From a bacterium HR23 (lineage in GTDB: Bacteria; Chloroflexota; Dehalococcoidia; Lucifugimonadales; HRBIN23): a stretch of DNA of 16,047 bases. The stretch is from NCBI GenBank assembly GCA_002923335.1, contig BEHZ01000024.1, positions 1-16,047 of the forward strand. Direction: 5' to 3'. A program made the position numbers and the translations under genes. Below the pieces are notes generated by a model that made no database searches, was not told where the DNA came from, and saw nothing but the letters and a program-made list of their open reading frames with translations. This document shows, in pieces, positions 1-7,504 of this stretch (positions are counted from its first letter, which is position 1; each line of letters opens with the position of its first letter).

Positions 1-322
1 TGGTTGCCTCCCGATGGGTCAGGAGAGAAGGGGGGTTCTCCCGATGCATAGCCCGCAGGATACCGCCGTATTTGGGCTGTTCTACCGCCGCCGGCGTGGG
101 CGTGGGAGTGGGGAGGGTAACGGGGGTGGGCGTGGGGGTTACGCCGGGCTGAGCGGGGGCGGACACGGGGGTAGGGGTGGCAACAGGCGCCGGCGCAGCC
201 GGGGCTCGGGTGGGAGTGGGCGTAGCCGGGGCGGGAGCGGCACGGCAGGCTGCAAGCGCCAGCACCACGAGCGCCGCCAGTCCACCTACAAGGAGCGTCG
301 GATACTTTCGGAAGCGCACCAT
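1..322 (-). CDS. ABC transporter solute-binding lipoprotein, family 5 (peptide/nickel type), N-terminal part
   Basis: Reading the minus strand from an ATG at 322 gives an open frame of about 107 residues that runs off the left edge, so only the N-terminus is seen. It starts with a basic stretch (MVRFRK), a hydrophobic segment, and a lipobox LALAAC, which predicts lipid attachment at Cys26 and a membrane-anchored extracytoplasmic protein. A roughly 50-residue Thr/Pro/Ala linker follows, then KYGGILRAM, which matches the typical start of mature family 5 solute-binding proteins (oligopeptide, dipeptide or nickel ABC importers). The substrate cannot be told from this fragment. A purine-rich GGAGAGGAGG lies just before the ATG. 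Identification rests on the lipobox, linker and YGG motif together. The rest of the binding domain and any permease genes would lie to the left of the window. Confidence 0.8.
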   Translation of the reverse strand, partial: MVRFRKYPTLLVGGLAALVVLALAACRAAPAPATPTPTRAPAAPAPVATPTPVSAPAQPGVTPTPTPVTLPTPTPTPAAVEQPKYGGILRAMHRENPPSLLTHREAT

Positions 323-355
323 AACCTCCTCTCCTTACGGGTCTACAGCCCTCTC

Positions 356-385
356 AGTGTAAGGCCCTGCAACGCAGAGCGTCAA
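356..385 (-). promoter_or_regulatory. Probable sigma-70-type promoter for the ABC binding-protein gene
   Basis: On the minus strand a TTGACG (385-380) is followed by an 18-base spacer and TACACT (361-356). The -35 box matches 5 of 6 consensus bases and the -10 box 4 of 6. The predicted transcript would start near 349, about 27 bases before the ATG at 322, leaving room for the GGAGG-rich ribosome binding site. This is pattern-based only. Confidence 0.5.
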
Positions 386-530
386 GGGAAAGGCAAGGGC
401 CCTCCGTTTTTATCTTACGCTCCCCCACACCCATCGGATTTGCCCCCTCGGCAGTCCCCTTTTCCTCAAGACACAACGAATCTGTCCACCATCCTAAAAT
501 TACGGAACCCCCGGGGGGCCCCCCGCGCTG

Positions 531-536
531 TAGAAT
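531..536 (+). promoter_or_regulatory. Possible -10 box upstream of the histidine phosphatase
   Basis: TAGAAT (5 of 6 consensus) lies 30 bases before the ATG at 566, in the 243-base divergent spacer. No -35 hexamer is seen 16-18 bases upstream, where the sequence is a run of C and G. Similar lone -10-like boxes precede other unit starts in this window, which is the main reason to list it. Confidence 0.3.
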
Positions 537-565
537 ACATCTGACGATACCCAAGGAACCTGGGG

Positions 566-1210
566 ATGGGGCGCTGGCTGTTGGTGCGCCACGGTGAAAG
601 CACCTGGAACCGGGAGAGGCGTCTGCAGGGCCAGCAGGACCCGCCACTAAGCGAGGAGGGGCGTCGGCAGGCCCACGCCCTGCGCCTGCGCCTGGCCCCA
701 CTCCCCTTTTCCCAGGCCTACGCCAGCGACCTGCAGCGCTGTGCCGAGACCGCCCGCATCCTGCTGGAGGGGCGTTCCACCCCCCTCACCCTCACACCGG
801 CCTTGCGGGAGTTCCGCTTCGGCCCCTGGGAAGGGAAACTCTACGACACCCTCGCCCAGGAGGACCCCCACCGCTTCCGCCTCTTCCTGGCCGGCGACCC
901 GGCCTTTGACCCCCCTCCCGGGGGAGAGACACGGCAAGAGGTGCTGCAGCGGGTGCACGCCTTCATCGCCCAGGCGCTGGAACGCCACCCCGGCCAGGAT
1001 ATCCTCATCGTCTCCCACGGCGGGTGCTTGCGGGCGCTGGTAGTCGCCCTCTTGGGTCTGCCGGTCCAGGTCCTCTGGCGCTTTCGCCTGGCCCCCGCCA
1101 GCCTCAGCATCGTAGAGGTGGGTGGGCAGGGCGCCCTGCTGGTCGCCTGGAACGATGCATCTCACTACCTCAACGGCGCCCTGCCCCGCACAGGCGGGCC
1201 GGCGGTATAG
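566..1210 (+). CDS. Histidine phosphatase family protein (phosphoglycerate mutase-like)
   Basis: This 214-residue protein belongs to branch 1 of the histidine phosphatase superfamily. The signature LVRHGEST at 6-13 carries the phospho-accepting His9. Arg58 in SDLQRCAETA, Glu82 in REFRFGPWEG and His151 in VSHGG complete the expected catalytic pocket. Length and motif spacing fit cofactor-independent acid phosphatases such as PhoE, CobC (alpha-ribazole phosphatase) and GpmB-like proteins; the substrate cannot be told from sequence. It is probably cytoplasmic, as no signal peptide is seen. The ATG at 566 is chosen because AAGGAA lies 7 bases upstream and the RHG motif starts 8 residues in. It is the first gene of a plus-strand run, and queG starts 9 bases after its TAG stop. 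No corrinoid genes are nearby to support a CobC role. Confidence 0.9.
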   Translation: MGRWLLVRHGESTWNRERRLQGQQDPPLSEEGRRQAHALRLRLAPLPFSQAYASDLQRCAETARILLEGRSTPLTLTPALREFRFGPWEGKLYDTLAQEDPHRFRLFLAGDPAFDPPPGGETRQEVLQRVHAFIAQALERHPGQDILIVSHGGCLRALVVALLGLPVQVLWRFRLAPASLSIVEVGGQGALLVAWNDASHYLNGALPRTGGPAV

Positions 1211-1219
1211 GAGAAAGGC

Positions 1220-2365
1220 ATGCCCAGGATAGAGCGGGCCCGTATAGATGCCCTGGCTCAACAGGTGGGGCTGGCCCTGGTGGGGTGCGCCTCCGCCGAC
1301 GCCTTTTTGGAGGCGCGGGATGTGGCTCTGGAGCGTCTGCGCCAGGGGCTTATGGGCACCCTCCCCTGGTATCACGAAGAGCGCATCCTCCGCGGCACCG
1401 ACCCCCAGGTCATCCTGCCGGGCGCCCGCTGCATCATCGCCGTGGCGGTGAGTTACTGGACGCCGGCGGAGCCTGCCCCCCGTCCCCTCACAGGGCGGGT
1501 CGCCCGCTACGCCTGGGGCCAGGACTACCACAAGGCCCTCAAGGAGCGCCTGCGGGCGCTTATGCGCCTGCTGGAACGGGAGGTAGGCCCCTTCCGCTGG
1601 AAGGTGTATGTGGACGATGGCCCTCTCCTGGAGCGGGAGGTGGCCAGGCGTGCAGGGATGGGCTGGTTCGGCAAGAACACCAACATCCTCACCCCCATCG
1701 GCTCCTGGGTGTTCCTGGGAGAGGTCATCACCGACCTGGTGATACCCCCCTCCCCACCCCTGAAGAAGACCTGCGGACGGTGCTCCGCCTGCCTGCCTGC
1801 CTGCCCCACCGGCGCCCTTATCGCCCCCTATGTCCTGGACAGCAGGCGCTGTATCGCCTACCTGACCATTTAGCACCGTGGCCCCATCCCCCGGGACTTG
1901 CGCCCCCTCATAGGCGACTGGGTCTTCGGGTGCGATATCTGCCAGGAGGTCTGCCCGGTGAACCGCAAGGCCCGGCCCGCTTCGCTCCCGGAGTTCCAGC
2001 CCAACCCCGCCCACCAGCGCCTGGACCTCCTGGACATCCTCTCCCTCTCGGAGGAGGCTTTTCAGGAGCGCTTTCGGGGCACCAGCATCCGCCGGGCGAC
2101 ACGGGTGGGCCTCCAGCGCAACGCCTGCGTTGTCCTGGGCAACCTGAGCGACCCCTCAGCGGTGCCGGACCTAGCCCGTGTCCTGCGGGAGGGGGAAACC
2201 CTGGTGCGGGGCCACTCCGCCTGGGCCTTGGGGCGCATTGGGGGGACACGGGCGGTGCACGTCTTGGAGGAGGCCCTGCGCCACGAGCAGGACCCCTGGG
2301 TGGCCGAGGAGATTCGCCTGGCCCTGCAGGAAGCCGGTGCCCGTGCCCCCGCCACCGCCTCCTGA
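1220..2365 (+). pseudogene. queG: Epoxyqueuosine reductase QueG, interrupted by one in-frame TAG
   Basis: QueG reduces epoxyqueuosine to queuosine in tRNA using cobalamin and two [4Fe-4S] clusters. Codons 1-217 carry the N-terminal cobalamin-binding part, with the VDDGP motif (Asp132, equivalent to the proposed catalytic Asp), GWFGKNTN, and Cys185/188/191/195 in CGRCSACLPACPTGA. Codon 218 (1871-1873) is TAG. The same frame then continues with HRGPIP, GDWVFG, Cys238/241/245 in CDICQEVCP, and a C-terminal HEAT-like region to a TGA at 2365. The full 382-codon length is normal for long QueG proteins. Family members normally have Glu where the TAG sits (TIEHRG), so one GAG-to-TAG change explains the break. 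The upstream fragment lacks three ligand cysteines of the second cluster and should be inactive. GGAG and AAAGG precede the ATG at 1220. The break could be real, an assembly error, or read through. Confidence 0.88.
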
Positions 2366-2433
2366 AGGCCCTTCACCCCTACCTGGAGCAGGCCTCCAGG
2401 CAGCCTTCTGGCCAACCCCAACCCCTTCCGCCC

Positions 2434-2462
2434 TTGCCAAAGGGCCTCTCTGCCCCTATGAT
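2434..2462 (+). promoter_or_regulatory. Probable sigma-70-type promoter for ispH
   Basis: TTGCCA (2434-2439) and TATGAT (2457-2462) are separated by exactly 17 bases; each matches 5 of 6 consensus bases. Transcription would begin near 2468-2470, only about 12 bases before the ispH ATG at 2481, with the GGGAGGGA ribosome binding site at the very 5' end. It sits in the 115-base gap after queG, so ispH and the genes after it could be expressed independently of the phosphatase-queG part. Confidence 0.5.
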
Positions 2463-2480
2463 GAACTGGGAGGGACGGGC

Positions 2481-3398
2481 ATGGAAGTGATTCTGGGCTC
2501 GCCACGGGGCTTCTGCGCAGGGGTGGTGCGGGCCATTGACGTGGTGGCACTGGCCCTTCAGCGCTTTGGCCCCCCTGTATATGTGAAGCACCAGATCGTC
2601 CACAACCCCACGGTGGTCGCCTCCCTGGAGGCCAAGGGGGCCATCACCGTGGAGGATGTGGAGGAGATACCCCCCGGCTCGGTCGTGGTCTTCTCCGCCC
2701 ACGGCTCGCCCCCCGAGGACTACCGAAAAGCCCAGGCCCGCAACCTGCGGGTCATAGATGCCACCTGCCCCCTGGTTACCAAGGTCCACAACGAGGCCCG
2801 CCGCTTCCATCGGGAGGGCAAGCGCATTATCCTCATCGGCCACCGGGGGCATCAGGAGGTGCGGGGCACCATGGGCCAGGCCCCCATGCTCCTGGTGGAC
2901 GAGCGGGAGGGGGTCCACCTGCCCGATTGGGACGCCAACACCGAGGTGGCCGTCCTCACCCAGACCACCCTCTCGGTGGACGACACGGCCCGAGCGGTGG
3001 AGGCCATCCGCCAGCGCTTCCCCAAGGCCCTCATCCGGAACGACCTCTGCTACGCCACCACCAACCGCCAGGCGGTGGTCAAGGCTCTGGCCAAAGAGGC
3101 GGATGTGATCCTGGTCATCGGCGCCCGCAACTCCTCCAACTGCAACCGCCTGCGGGAGGTGGCTTCCGCCCAGGGCGTCCCCGCCTACCTGGTAAACGGC
3201 CCCGAAGAGATTCGCCCGGAGTATCTCAACGGCGCCCAACGGGTGGGAGTCATCTCCGGGGCCAGCACCCCCGAAAGCCTGGTGCAGGCGGTGGTGAACG
3301 CCCTGCGCCCCCAGCGCATCCGCCACCTTACCCTGGCCGAAGAGGACATCACCTTTGTCCTCCCCAGAGAACTGCGGGAGGAGGCCCCCACCCCCTAA
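2481..3398 (+). CDS. ispH: 4-hydroxy-3-methylbut-2-enyl diphosphate reductase
   Basis: IspH (LytB) is the last enzyme of the MEP isoprenoid pathway. It reductively dehydroxylates HMBPP to IPP and DMAPP with an unusual [4Fe-4S] cluster. The protein has 305 residues, the usual length. The three cluster cysteines are Cys12 (GFCAGV), Cys96 (DATCPLV) and Cys190 (DLCYATTNRQ). Active-site residues are present at His41, His74 (FSAHG), His124 and Glu126 (GHRGHQEVRG), with the NSSN motif at 217-220 and GASTPE at 260-265. The ATG at 2481 is chosen because GGGAGGGA lies 6 bases upstream and the N-terminus then matches the family; the frame is open further upstream only where it overlaps queG. The aminotransferase begins 13 bases after the stop. 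The enzyme is cytoplasmic. Identification is firm. Confidence 0.97.
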   Translation: MEVILGSPRGFCAGVVRAIDVVALALQRFGPPVYVKHQIVHNPTVVASLEAKGAITVEDVEEIPPGSVVVFSAHGSPPEDYRKAQARNLRVIDATCPLVTKVHNEARRFHREGKRIILIGHRGHQEVRGTMGQAPMLLVDEREGVHLPDWDANTEVAVLTQTTLSVDDTARAVEAIRQRFPKALIRNDLCYATTNRQAVVKALAKEADVILVIGARNSSNCNRLREVASAQGVPAYLVNGPEEIRPEYLNGAQRVGVISGASTPESLVQAVVNALRPQRIRHLTLAEEDITFVLPRELREEAPTP

Positions 3399-3411
3399 CC
3401 TGGGAGGCGAC

Positions 3412-4581
3412 ATGCTCGCGCAACGCATGACCCGCCTGGGCACCGAGACCGCCTTTGAGGTGTTGGCCCGTGCCAAAGCCTTGGAGGCCCAGGGACGAGA
3501 CATCATCCATCTGGAGATCGGCGAACCCGATTTCCCCACCCCCCGTCATATCCTTGAGGCGGCCTACCAGGCCCTGCAGAACGGCTACACCCATTACACC
3601 CCTTCGGCCGGCCTCCCCGAGGTGCGGGAGGGCATCGCCCGCCACGCCAGCAGACGCCTGGGCATCCCTATCAAGCCCGAGCAGGTGGTCATTACCCCAG
3701 GGGCCAAGCCCATTATCTTCTACACCGTCCTTGCCCTGGCCGAAGCGGGAACGGAGGTCATTTACCCCGACCCGGGGTTCCCCATTTACGCCTCGGTGGT
3801 CTCCTTTTGCGGGGCACGGCCGGTGCCCCTGCGCCTTGACCCCGCCCGTGGCTACCACCCCGATTTGGACGACCTGGAGCGCAAACTCTCCCCCCGCACC
3901 CGCCTGCTTATCCTCAACTCCCCGCACAACCCCACCGGGTCCGCCCTGACCTCCGAGGAACTGGAGGCCATCGCCGGCCTCCTGCGCCGATGGGAGCAGG
4001 TGTTTGTCCTTTCCGACGAGGTGTATCGGGCCATCCTTTACAATGGCCGGCACCACAGCATCGCCTCCCTCCCCGATATGGCCCACCGCACCATCGTCCT
4101 GGACGGCCTCTCCAAGACCTACGCGATGACGGGTTGGCGCTTGGGATGGGGCATCTTCCCAACGGAGTTGGTGGAGCCGGTGGTGCGCCTGGTTACGAAC
4201 AGCGTCTCCTGCGCCCCCGCCTTCATCCAGAAGGCAGCCCTCTCCGCCCTGGAAGGCCCCCAGGATAGCGTCCACGCCATGGTGGCCGAGTTCCGGGCAC
4301 GGCGGGACCTCATCGTGGAGGGCCTGCGCTCCCTGCCGGGAGTGGTATGCCCCCTGCCGGAGGGGGCCTTCTACGCCTTCCCCGACATCCGCCAAACGGG
4401 GCTGACCAGCCGGGAGTGGGAAGTGCGGGCGCTGGAGGAGGCGGGCGTCGCCCTCCTGTCGGGCACCGCCTTCGGCCAGTATGGGGAGGGGTTCATCCGC
4501 CTCTCCTATGCCAACTCCCGGCAGAACATCGCCCGTGCTCTGGAGCGCCTGGAGGCTCTCCTGAAACGGGCACGCCGGTAG
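3412..4581 (+). CDS. Class I/II pyridoxal-phosphate aminotransferase
   Basis: This 389-residue protein is a fold-type I PLP aminotransferase of the aspartate/aromatic group (AspC/AlaT-like, subgroup I-gamma). Visible landmarks are EIGEPDFPTP near 35-44, Asn173 in PHNPTG, Asp202 in SDEVY (pairs with the PLP ring nitrogen), the Schiff-base Lys235 in SKTYAMTGWR, and Arg363 in FIRLSYA, which binds the substrate carboxylate. Length is normal. The ATG at 3412 has GGGAGG a few bases upstream; an ATG at 3427 is an alternative. It lies 13 bases after ispH, and the next gene starts 7 bases after its stop, which indicates co-transcription. The amino donor and acceptor cannot be told from sequence. Aspartate, alanine, branched-chain or aromatic substrates are all possible. 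Confidence 0.92.
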   Translation: MLAQRMTRLGTETAFEVLARAKALEAQGRDIIHLEIGEPDFPTPRHILEAAYQALQNGYTHYTPSAGLPEVREGIARHASRRLGIPIKPEQVVITPGAKPIIFYTVLALAEAGTEVIYPDPGFPIYASVVSFCGARPVPLRLDPARGYHPDLDDLERKLSPRTRLLILNSPHNPTGSALTSEELEAIAGLLRRWEQVFVLSDEVYRAILYNGRHHSIASLPDMAHRTIVLDGLSKTYAMTGWRLGWGIFPTELVEPVVRLVTNSVSCAPAFIQKAALSALEGPQDSVHAMVAEFRARRDLIVEGLRSLPGVVCPLPEGAFYAFPDIRQTGLTSREWEVRALEEAGVALLSGTAFGQYGEGFIRLSYANSRQNIARALERLEALLKRARR

Positions 4582-4588
4582 ATACGCT

Positions 4589-7504
4589 ATGTCCACCCCT
4601 ACCTGGCTTCCCGCCGGCAAAATCCCCCGGGAGAAGGCCCAAGAGGTGGAGGCCCGCCTGCGCCCCAGGGTGAAGGGCGAGGTGCGCTTTGACGCCTACG
4701 CCCAGGCCCTCTACAGCACCGACGCCTCCATCTACCAGATGGTGCCGGTGGGAGTGGTACTCCCCCAGGACCCTGAGGATGTGCTGGCGGTGGTGGAGGC
4801 GTGCCGGGATGTGGGTGTGCCCCTTCTACCTCGCGGCGGGGGCACCAGCCTGGCCGGCCAGGGGTGCAACCACGCCGTGGTGATAGACTTCACCAAATAC
4901 ATGAACCGTGTCCTGGAGGTGAACCCCCACGAAAGGTGGGCACGGGTGCAACCCGGCATCACCATCGACGAACTCAACTTCGCCGTCCGCCCCTATGGCC
5001 TCCACTTCGCCCCGGACCCCACCACCACCAACCGGGCCACCGTGGGCGGGGCTATCGGCAACAACTCCTGCGGTGCCCATTCTATCCTTTATGGCAAGAC
5101 CGTTGACCATGTGCTGGCCCTAGAGGCCATCTTGGCCGACGGCACCCCCACCCTCTTCCGCCCCCTTTCTCCCCAGGAGTGGGAGGCCAAACTCGCCCAG
5201 CCCGGCCTGGAAGGGCAGGCCTACCGCACCCTTCAACGCCTGGCGCGGGACTATCGGGACGAAATCCTGCGCCGATACCCTAAAATCCAGCGCCGGGTCG
5301 GGGGCTACAACCTGGACCTCTTCCTGGAAGGAGAGACCAACCTCTCCCGGCTTATCGTCGGCTCCGAGGGCACTCTGGCGGTCTATACCGCCGCCACGGT
5401 GCGCCTCACGCCCCTCCCCCAACGCACCGGCCTGGCCATCTTGCACTACCACAGCCTCTTTGCAGCGGGGGAAGACACCCCGCCCCTCCTGGAAGAGCAC
5501 CCTTCGGCCATTGAACTGGTGGGCGACACCATCCTCCGCCAGGCCCGCACCCAGTTGAGCCTGGCACGGCGCATGGGCTTTGTGGAGGGCGACCCCGGGG
5601 CCATCCTCATCGTGGAGGTATTTGGAGAGAACGAGAAGGAGGTGCAGGCCCGCCTGGAGCGCATCCGAACCAGCGCCCAGCGCCGCGGCCTGGCTTATGC
5701 CGTTACCTTTGCCATTACCCCCGCCCAGCAGGCAGATGTATGGGCAGTGCGCCGTGGGGGGTTGGGCCTGCTCATGGGCATCAAGGGCGACACCAAGCCC
5801 CTCCCCTTCGTGGAAGACACCGCTGTGGACCCCACACGCCTGCCGGAGTTCATCCGCCGGTTTGATGCGGTGGTGCGCTCCCACGGCACCTCCGCCACCT
5901 ACTACGGTCATGCCAGCGTTGGGTGCCTGCATATCCGTCCCCTGATCAACCTGAAGACCCCCGAGGGCCTCCAGAGGATGGTGGGCATCGCCAACGACAT
6001 CGCCGACCTGGTGCTGGAGTTCGGGGGTGCCCTTTCGGGGGAGCACGGCGATGGGCGGGTGCGGGGCGTCTTCAACGAGAAGATGTTCGGCCCCCGCCTT
6101 TACCAGGCCTTCCGGGAACTGAAGCGGGCCTTTGACCCCCAGGGCATCCTGAACCCCGGCAAGATCGTGGACTGCCCCCCTATGACGGAGGACCTGCGCT
6201 TCTCTCCCTCCTACCGCACCATGCCCCTCCGCACCCACCTGGACTTCTCGGCGGACATGGGCTTTGACCGTGCCGTGGAGATGTGCAACGGGGTAGGGGC
6301 GTGTCGGAAGGTGCTCACCGGCACCATGTGCCCATCCTATATGGTCACCCGGGAGGAGGAGCATTCCACCCGTGGGCGGGCCAACGCCCTGCGGGCGGTG
6401 CTCTCGGGCCTCCTGCCCCCTAGTGAGTTCACCAGCCCTCGCCTCTACCAGGTGCTGGACCTCTGCCTGGAGTGCAAAGGGTGCAAGGCGGAGTGCGAAT
6501 CCAGCGTGGATATGGCCAAACTCAAGTATGAGTTCCTGGCCCACTACTACAAGGCCCACGGCTGGCCTTTGCGGGCACGCCTCTTCGCGCACATCGCCAC
6601 CCTGGGGAGGCTCGGAAGCGCCCTTGCACCCCTGTCTAACTGGGCCTCGGCCTCGCTGGTGGGGCGCTGGGCCCTGGAGCGCATCGGCATTCACCCCCGA
6701 CGCCCCCTCCCCCCCTTCGCCCGTCCCACTTTCTCCGTCTGGTTCCGTGGGCATACGCCCTATCCTGGTGCGGGGCGCAAAGGGGAGGTGGTGCTCTTCC
6801 ACGACACCTTTATGGACTACCACTACCCCTCGGTAGGGCGGTCGGCGGTCGCCCTGCTGGAGCGGGCAGGCTATCGGGTCCTCCTGGCGCCCAAGGTGTG
6901 TTGCGGCCGGCCCATGATCTCCAAGGGGATGCTGGAGCGGGCACGGGAGCACGCACGGCGGAATGTGGAAACCCTTTTCCCCTACGCCCAGCGGGGCATC
7001 CCTATTGTGGGGTGCGAACCCTCGTGCCTGCTGACCCTGCGCGACGAGTATCCCGACCTACTCCCCGGCGACCCCAGGGCCCAAGCGGTGGCCCGCCAGG
7101 CGGTGCTCCTGGACGCCTTCCTGGTGCGCCTGACCGAGGAGGGCGGACTAGATATCCCCTGGAAGCCCTACCCCGGCAAGGTGCTCTTCCACGCCCATTG
7201 CCACCAGAAGGCCCTGGTGGGGTATGAGGCGTCCCTCAAGGCCTTGCGGCTGGTGCCCCAGGCCCAGGTGGAGTTTATTGACGCCGGGTGCTGTGGCATG
7301 GCCGGCGCCTTCGGCTTCGAGCGGGAGCATTACGATATCTCCCTGAAGATAGGGGAGAGGAGGCTTTTCCCGGCGGTGCGGAGCAATCCGGGGGCAAAGG
7401 TGGTGGTAACGGGAGTCTCGTGCCGGCAGCAGATAGAGCACGGGACAGGGGTGCGCCCCCTGCACCTGGCAGAGTTCCTGGCCCAACAGATGGCCCAGGG
7501 CTAG
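4589..7504 (+). CDS. FAD-linked oxidase with fused Fe-S and CCG domains (YdiJ/GlcD-type 2-hydroxyacid dehydrogenase)
   Basis: This 971-residue multidomain oxidoreductase has an N-terminal half (about 40-530) that is a VAO-type FAD-binding fold with its oxidase C-domain: PRGGGTSLAGQ at 81-91, VQPGITIDELN, GGAIGNNSCGAHS, His486 in SGEHGDGR, and GILNPGKIVD. Two ferredoxin-like Cys groups follow, Cys566/572/581 and Cys626/629/632/636. The C-terminal third holds two CCG (HdrD-type) repeats centred on Cys771-772 and Cys901-902, with an HCHQKA motif near 870. This is the layout of YdiJ-like proteins, which oxidise D-2-hydroxyacids (E. coli YdiJ is assigned to D-2-hydroxyglutarate); D-lactate and glycolate are alternatives. 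It is probably peripheral or cytoplasmic, as no membrane helix is obvious. The start at 4589 is 7 bases after the aminotransferase stop and has no clear ribosome binding site, so translational coupling is likely. Confidence 0.9.
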   Translation: MSTPTWLPAGKIPREKAQEVEARLRPRVKGEVRFDAYAQALYSTDASIYQMVPVGVVLPQDPEDVLAVVEACRDVGVPLLPRGGGTSLAGQGCNHAVVIDFTKYMNRVLEVNPHERWARVQPGITIDELNFAVRPYGLHFAPDPTTTNRATVGGAIGNNSCGAHSILYGKTVDHVLALEAILADGTPTLFRPLSPQEWEAKLAQPGLEGQAYRTLQRLARDYRDEILRRYPKIQRRVGGYNLDLFLEGETNLSRLIVGSEGTLAVYTAATVRLTPLPQRTGLAILHYHSLFAAGEDTPPLLEEHPSAIELVGDTILRQARTQLSLARRMGFVEGDPGAILIVEVFGENEKEVQARLERIRTSAQRRGLAYAVTFAITPAQQADVWAVRRGGLGLLMGIKGDTKPLPFVEDTAVDPTRLPEFIRRFDAVVRSHGTSATYYGHASVGCLHIRPLINLKTPEGLQRMVGIANDIADLVLEFGGALSGEHGDGRVRGVFNEKMFGPRLYQAFRELKRAFDPQGILNPGKIVDCPPMTEDLRFSPSYRTMPLRTHLDFSADMGFDRAVEMCNGVGACRKVLTGTMCPSYMVTREEEHSTRGRANALRAVLSGLLPPSEFTSPRLYQVLDLCLECKGCKAECESSVDMAKLKYEFLAHYYKAHGWPLRARLFAHIATLGRLGSALAPLSNWASASLVGRWALERIGIHPRRPLPPFARPTFSVWFRGHTPYPGAGRKGEVVLFHDTFMDYHYPSVGRSAVALLERAGYRVLLAPKVCCGRPMISKGMLERAREHARRNVETLFPYAQRGIPIVGCEPSCLLTLRDEYPDLLPGDPRAQAVARQAVLLDAFLVRLTEEGGLDIPWKPYPGKVLFHAHCHQKALVGYEASLKALRLVPQAQVEFIDAGCCGMAGAFGFEREHYDISLKIGERRLFPAVRSNPGAKVVVTGVSCRQQIEHGTGVRPLHLAEFLAQQMAQG

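Noticed and set aside
70..240. Repeated GTGGGCGTGGG-like units as a DNA repeat or CRISPR-like array
   Set aside because: On the minus strand they encode the Thr/Pro-rich linker of the lipoprotein; unit lengths are irregular and there are no spacers.
505..525. Run of C and G (about 20 bases) before the phosphatase gene as a regulatory palindrome
   Set aside because: The symmetry comes from homopolymer runs; there is no specific arm sequence.
1871..1873. TAG in queG as pyrrolysine insertion or a general amber-to-sense code
   Set aside because: The position is Glu in the family, not a Pyl site, and neighbouring genes (phosphatase, aminotransferase, FAD oxidase, EMO-like, MFS) end normally at TAG.
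1874..1900. A frameshift at the queG break
   Set aside because: The continuation is in exactly the same frame; only the TAG codon interrupts it.
647..2014. A long open frame on the minus strand across the phosphatase and queG genes (about 455 codons); similar ones at 5120-6952 and 8802-10454
   Set aside because: They mirror real genes on the plus strand, have low-complexity Gly/Ala/Gln-rich translations without family motifs, and are expected in GC-rich coding DNA.
2382..2400. Hairpin CCTGGAG/CTCCAGG after queG as a terminator
   Set aside because: The 7-bp stem is real but no T-tract follows, and an ispH promoter just downstream already explains the gap; it is too weak to call.
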